This document shows, piece after piece, positions 61,403-64,000 of a DNA stretch of 64,000 nucleotides. Both the position numbers and the translations under genes were made by a program. Under the pieces are notes generated by a model. The model saw only the letters and a list, made by a program, of their open reading frames with translations, was not told the DNA's origin and searched no databases. The DNA comes from Komagataeibacter diospyri (GTDB lineage Bacteria > Pseudomonadota > Alphaproteobacteria > Acetobacterales > Acetobacteraceae): the NCBI RefSeq assembly GCF_006538165.1, contig NZ_BDLU01000063.1, positions 205,048-269,047 of the forward strand, written 5' to 3'. Each line of letters starts with the position of its first letter. Positions within the stretch are counted from its first letter, which is position 1.

Positions 61403-62767
61403 ATGCCCACAGGCACACAGTTCGGGGCAGATACGGTGCGGGAGGCTGGCGGATCCTGTGGCTACAGGACGGTTGGCATGCTGTACCTTGTCATGGCGAT
61501 TGTGGCTGGAATGGTCGGTGGCCTGCTGGCTGTCGGTCTTCAGGCCGGCCTGCTGCCACAGACGCTGACCGACGCATGGGCCGGGGGTGATATCGCTGGC
61601 GCCGCGGGGCGCATCGGTCGCCGCCATGGCATGATGATGGTGTTCTTCTGTGCGCTGCCAGCCCTGTTCGGCGGGTTCGGCAACTGGTTCGTGCCACTGC
61701 TGCTACGTGCCCGCGCCCTGGCCTTCCCGCGCATGGCGCTGGCGGGGTGGGGTCTTGTGGCTACCAGCTTCGTGGCCGTCCTTGCGGGACTTTCCCCTGC
61801 CGTGCCCGCCCAGGTTTCGCTGCTGGCGCTGGTGGCATGGTGCCTTGGCATGCTGCTGCAGGCCATCAACATGGTCGCCACTGTCCTGAATATGGGGCCG
61901 ATGGGCCAGCGCCTGCGTGACATGCCCATATTCGTATGGGCGCAGGGGCTGACGGCCATGATGGCTGTCATGGTCATGCCGGTGCTGGCTGGCGGGCTGA
62001 CACGCATCGTAATGGCCGGTGGTGACATGTCCGGACAGATCGATGGCCTGCTGCATGTTTTCGCCGGGCCTGAAATCGCGTTGCTGCTGCTGCCGTCCAT
62101 CGGAATCGTTTCCCAGATTATCGAGACATTTTCCCATGCCCCCCTGCAGATGCCGCGCGTGGTGCTGGGTGCGCTGGTCGTCATGTCCGTCGGTGGTGGT
62201 TCGGTATGGGTGCATGACCTGCTGCATGGTGGTCTGGCGCAGATGGCGGCCCCGGCGGCCATTGTCCAGCTTGGGCTGATCGTCCTGCCGGTGCTGGCTG
62301 TTCTGGTGGCATGGGCGCGCACGGTACGGGCCGGGCATGTCCGTGCCTCGGTTCCCATGGAATGGGCCGCAGGGTTCGTGGCGCTGCTGCTGGCGGGGTC
62401 TGGCATGTCGCTGCTGCCCGGCGGCATGGCGGATGTGCATGCGGCAACGCTGTATGCCGCAGTATTCGCGCTGTTCGCCGGTTTCTATTACTGGATTGGC
62501 AAGATGATGGGCCATGTTGCCCCGGTGGGCGCCAGCCGCGTCCATTTCGGGCTGACGGTTGGGGGAACAATCCTGTCGCTTATGGCGTTCCATGGGCCGC
62601 TTGGTGTTATTGGCGCGGTGCTGATGGGACTGTCCGTCGTGGTGTTTGCCGGGATCGTGGTGCGCGTTGGCATGGAACCCGGCACGTCGCTGCCCGCCAA
62701 TTACTGGGGACCGGGTGCGCGCACCCCTGAATGGCAGGCGCCATCCCCCACGCGTGGAGATGCATGA
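61403..62767 (+). CDS. Degenerate haem-copper oxidase subunit I homologue
   Basis: The 454-residue product has about twelve membrane helices and aligns along its length with cytochrome c oxidase subunit I: GMMMVFFCALPALFGGFGNW (76-95), LQAINMVATVLNMG, FVWAQGLTAMMAVMVMPVLA, and FAGFYYWIGKMMG. The low-spin haem histidines are kept (H75 and H346). The binuclear centre is lost: HPEVY reads GPEIA (G222, A226), the His-His pair reads H271-D272, and the high-spin haem histidine reads D344. It therefore cannot be a normal oxidase but may still bind one haem. The ATG at 61403 has GGGAG eight bases upstream. It overlaps ctaB by four bases. Confidence 0.85.
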   Translation: MPTGTQFGADTVREAGGSCGYRTVGMLYLVMAIVAGMVGGLLAVGLQAGLLPQTLTDAWAGGDIAGAAGRIGRRHGMMMVFFCALPALFGGFGNWFVPLLLRARALAFPRMALAGWGLVATSFVAVLAGLSPAVPAQVSLLALVAWCLGMLLQAINMVATVLNMGPMGQRLRDMPIFVWAQGLTAMMAVMVMPVLAGGLTRIVMAGGDMSGQIDGLLHVFAGPEIALLLLPSIGIVSQIIETFSHAPLQMPRVVLGALVVMSVGGGSVWVHDLLHGGLAQMAAPAAIVQLGLIVLPVLAVLVAWARTVRAGHVRASVPMEWAAGFVALLLAGSGMSLLPGGMADVHAATLYAAVFALFAGFYYWIGKMMGHVAPVGASRVHFGLTVGGTILSLMAFHGPLGVIGAVLMGLSVVVFAGIVVRVGMEPGTSLPANYWGPGARTPEWQAPSPTRGDA

Positions 62768-63729
62768 GCATGAGTGGCGCCATCACAACGCCCGACGCGG
62801 CTGAAACCGCCGCCATTACCTATGATGCCGCGCGCGTTGGCACGGAAGCCCGCGACTGGCTGGTGCTGCTCAAGCCGCGTGTCATCTCACTGGTGGTGTT
62901 CACCGGCGCGGCAGGCCTGTACATGGCGCCAGGACCGATTAATCCGCTGGTGGCGGCTGTCAGCATCCTGTGCATATGCATGGCGTCAGGGGCTGCCGGT
63001 GCGATCAACATGTGGTATGACCGCGATATCGACGCGGTGATGAAGCGCACCGTGACCCGTCCCATTCCCAACGGGCGTGTCAGTCCCGATGCGGCGCTGG
63101 GTTATGGCATCGGCCTGTCGGTGGCGTCTGTTATCCTGATGTGGCTTGCCACCAATGCCCTGGCTGCGGGTATCCTTGCGTTTTCCATTTTCTTCTATGC
63201 CGTCATCTACACCATGTGGCTGAAGCGTTCGACGCCGCAGAACATCGTGATCGGCGGGGCCGCAGGTGCGTTTCCGCCCATGATCGGGTGGGCAGCCGCT
63301 ACCGGGTCGATGGCGGTCATGCCGGTGGTGATGTTTGGCATCATCTTTCTGTGGACGCCGCCACATTTCTGGTCGCTGTCGCTTTATGCGTGCAAGGATT
63401 ACGGCCGGGCTGGCATTCCCATGCTGCCGGTGGTGCGTGGAGCGCGGCATACGCGGTGGCAGATTCTGTGGTACACGATCATCCTGACCGCCGTGTCGCT
63501 GGTGCCGTCCTTCATGCATCTGGCGGGCTGGCTGTACACGGTCGTGGCCAGCGTGCTGGGGGCAGGGTTCATCTGCTGCGCCATCGGGGTGCTGCGTGAC
63601 CGGCAGGACACAAGTGGTGTCAGCCTGACGGGTGATGGACCGGCACGCCGCTCGTTCCGCTATTCGCTGGCGTATCTGTTCTTCCTGTTCCTTGGCCTGC
63701 TGGCCGACCATGCCTTTATCGCCCACTGA
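62764..63729 (+). CDS. ctaB: Protohaem IX farnesyltransferase (haem O synthase)
   Basis: CtaB farnesylates haem B to haem O, needed for quinol oxidases with haem O or, through CtaA, haem A. The 321-residue product is a UbiA-type prenyltransferase with about eight helices. It carries the first aspartate motif in NMWYDRDIDAVMKRT and RPIPNGRVSP, and the second-loop block YTMWLKRSTPQNIVIGG with LWTPPHFW. All motifs look intact. The ATG at 62764 overlaps the stop of the degenerate subunit I gene by four bases (ATGA). Confidence 0.95.
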   Translation: MSMSGAITTPDAAETAAITYDAARVGTEARDWLVLLKPRVISLVVFTGAAGLYMAPGPINPLVAAVSILCICMASGAAGAINMWYDRDIDAVMKRTVTRPIPNGRVSPDAALGYGIGLSVASVILMWLATNALAAGILAFSIFFYAVIYTMWLKRSTPQNIVIGGAAGAFPPMIGWAAATGSMAVMPVVMFGIIFLWTPPHFWSLSLYACKDYGRAGIPMLPVVRGARHTRWQILWYTIILTAVSLVPSFMHLAGWLYTVVASVLGAGFICCAIGVLRDRQDTSGVSLTGDGPARRSFRYSLAYLFFLFLGLLADHAFIAH

Positions 63730-63764
63730 TCGGGCAGTTTCTAGCCATACGGGAGTTCGGGCAG

Positions 63765-63911
63765 ATGGATCAGGCAACGACGGTGCAGGTTACCCCGCAG
63801 ATGGAAGCGCAGGAGGCGGCGCGTCGGCACAAGGGGCGTATCCGCGCCGTGGCGATTACGCTGTCGGCGCTGGCGGCCATCCTGTATGCGCTCAGCCTTA
63901 CGCATATATAA
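63765..63911 (+). CDS. Small membrane protein, CoxF-like
   Basis: The 48-residue product has a polar N-terminus, a basic RRHKGRIR segment and one membrane helix (AVAITLSALAAILYALSLT). GGGAG lies nine bases before the ATG. In many alphaproteobacteria a tiny protein of this design (CoxF) follows ctaB in the cytochrome c oxidase operon; assignment rests on size, topology and position. It lies 35 bases after ctaB. Confidence 0.65.
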   Translation: MDQATTVQVTPQMEAQEAARRHKGRIRAVAITLSALAAILYALSLTHI

Positions 63912-63920
63912 AAGTGCGTT

Positions 63921-64000
63921 CCAGGGGCTGTTGGGAATTGAGTTTTCTAAAGGGCCATGATGTGTTTCAAAGACCATATGGATCGCTTCATACTGACGGA
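63921..64000 (+). mobile_element. Left end of a probable IS5-family insertion sequence (cut by window edge)
   Basis: The segment beginning GGGGCTGTTGGGAATTGA resembles the terminal inverted repeat of IS5-group elements, which often start with a similar CTGTTG. A transposase-like start codon follows 57 bases later. The right end is outside the window, so boundaries and target duplication cannot be checked. Confidence 0.45.
63978..64000 (+). CDS. Partial IS5-family transposase (N-terminus only)
   Basis: The ATG at 63978 opens MDRFILT, the N-terminus typical of IS5-family transposases, which commonly begin MDRFxLTDEQW. Only seven complete codons lie in the window, so this is a suggestion from the motif and the repeat-like sequence just upstream. 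Confidence 0.45.

Noticed and set aside
1..64000. CRISPR array, prophage or biosynthetic cluster
   Set aside because: No regularly spaced direct repeats, integrase, phage structural genes or assembly-line enzymes were seen; genes are core functions apart from the right edge.

Overview
The window is a gene-dense, GC-rich chromosomal segment of an alphaproteobacterium. Everything seen points to an acetic acid bacterium (Acetobacteraceae), most likely Komagataeibacter or Gluconacetobacter. The indicators are a membrane malate:quinone oxidoreductase, a lipid A and outer-membrane assembly superoperon, alphaproteobacterial-style neighbours (def-fmt-truA, rpoZ-rsh-acpS-lepB-rnc-era, a small heat shock gene next to a DUF1150 gene), and a structured intergenic repeat that I recall as typical of this family. 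The genus is inference. No rRNA, CRISPR array or prophage was seen. One tRNA is present, and the right edge cuts into what looks like an IS5-family element.

Layout. 1-8254: yajC, a sugar-porter MFS gene, Fe-type superoxide dismutase, an NDUFAF6-like prenyl-synthase homologue, a 3-hydroxyisobutyrate-dehydrogenase-family gene, a phosphotransacylase, mqo and a NYN nuclease gene. 8449-14848: folK, rpoZ, the bifunctional (p)ppGpp enzyme, acpS, lepB, rnc and era. 14965-27729: a long plus-strand envelope and isoprenoid run, pyrH-frr-uppS-cdsA-dxr-rseP-bamA-skp-lpxD-fabZ-lpxA-lpxI, then gloA. 27744-31420: a small orphan histidine-kinase-like helical protein facing the rpmH-rnpA-yidD-yidC-yihA cluster. 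31487-35213: argB, dapD, dapE and an unknown membrane protein. 35316-37749 (minus): def, fmt, truA. 37937-38778: hsp20 and DUF1150. 38890-44372 (minus): rnd, kdsD, lptC, lptA, lptB and hpf, with rpoN missing from its usual place. 44624-44710: tRNA-Leu(CAG) with its own promoter and terminator. 44909-51957: NDUFA9-like gene, gltD, gltB. 52154-61230: pepF, an ABC1 kinase, uvrB, an aldose epimerase, greB, gshB, pmtA. 61403-64000: a remnant-looking cytochrome oxidase assembly locus ending at an insertion sequence.

How the genes work together. The window concentrates envelope biogenesis: lipid A (lpxD, fabZ, lpxA, lpxI), Kdo precursor (kdsD), LPS export (lptC, lptA, lptB), outer-membrane protein folding (bamA, skp), membrane proteolysis and insertion (rseP, lepB, yajC, yidC, yidD), and phospholipid and lipid-carrier synthesis (cdsA, uppS, dxr, pmtA). 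Around this sit translation maintenance (rnc, era, frr, def, fmt, truA, rpmH, rnpA, yihA, hpf), nitrogen and amino-acid synthesis (gltBD, argB, dapD, dapE), and stress functions (sodB, gshB, gloA, hsp20, uvrB).

The most unusual locus is the last one. A clear homologue of cytochrome oxidase subunit I (61403-62767) keeps both low-spin-haem histidines but has lost the high-spin-haem histidine, at least two of the three copper B histidines and the cross-linked tyrosine. It is coupled to an intact haem O synthase gene and a tiny CoxF-like gene, without oxidase subunits II or III. Other points of interest are a two-copy foldable intergenic repeat, a heat-shock promoter plus a putative RNA thermometer before hsp20, an LptA with a large disordered insertion, and the orphan histidine-kinase-like helical protein.
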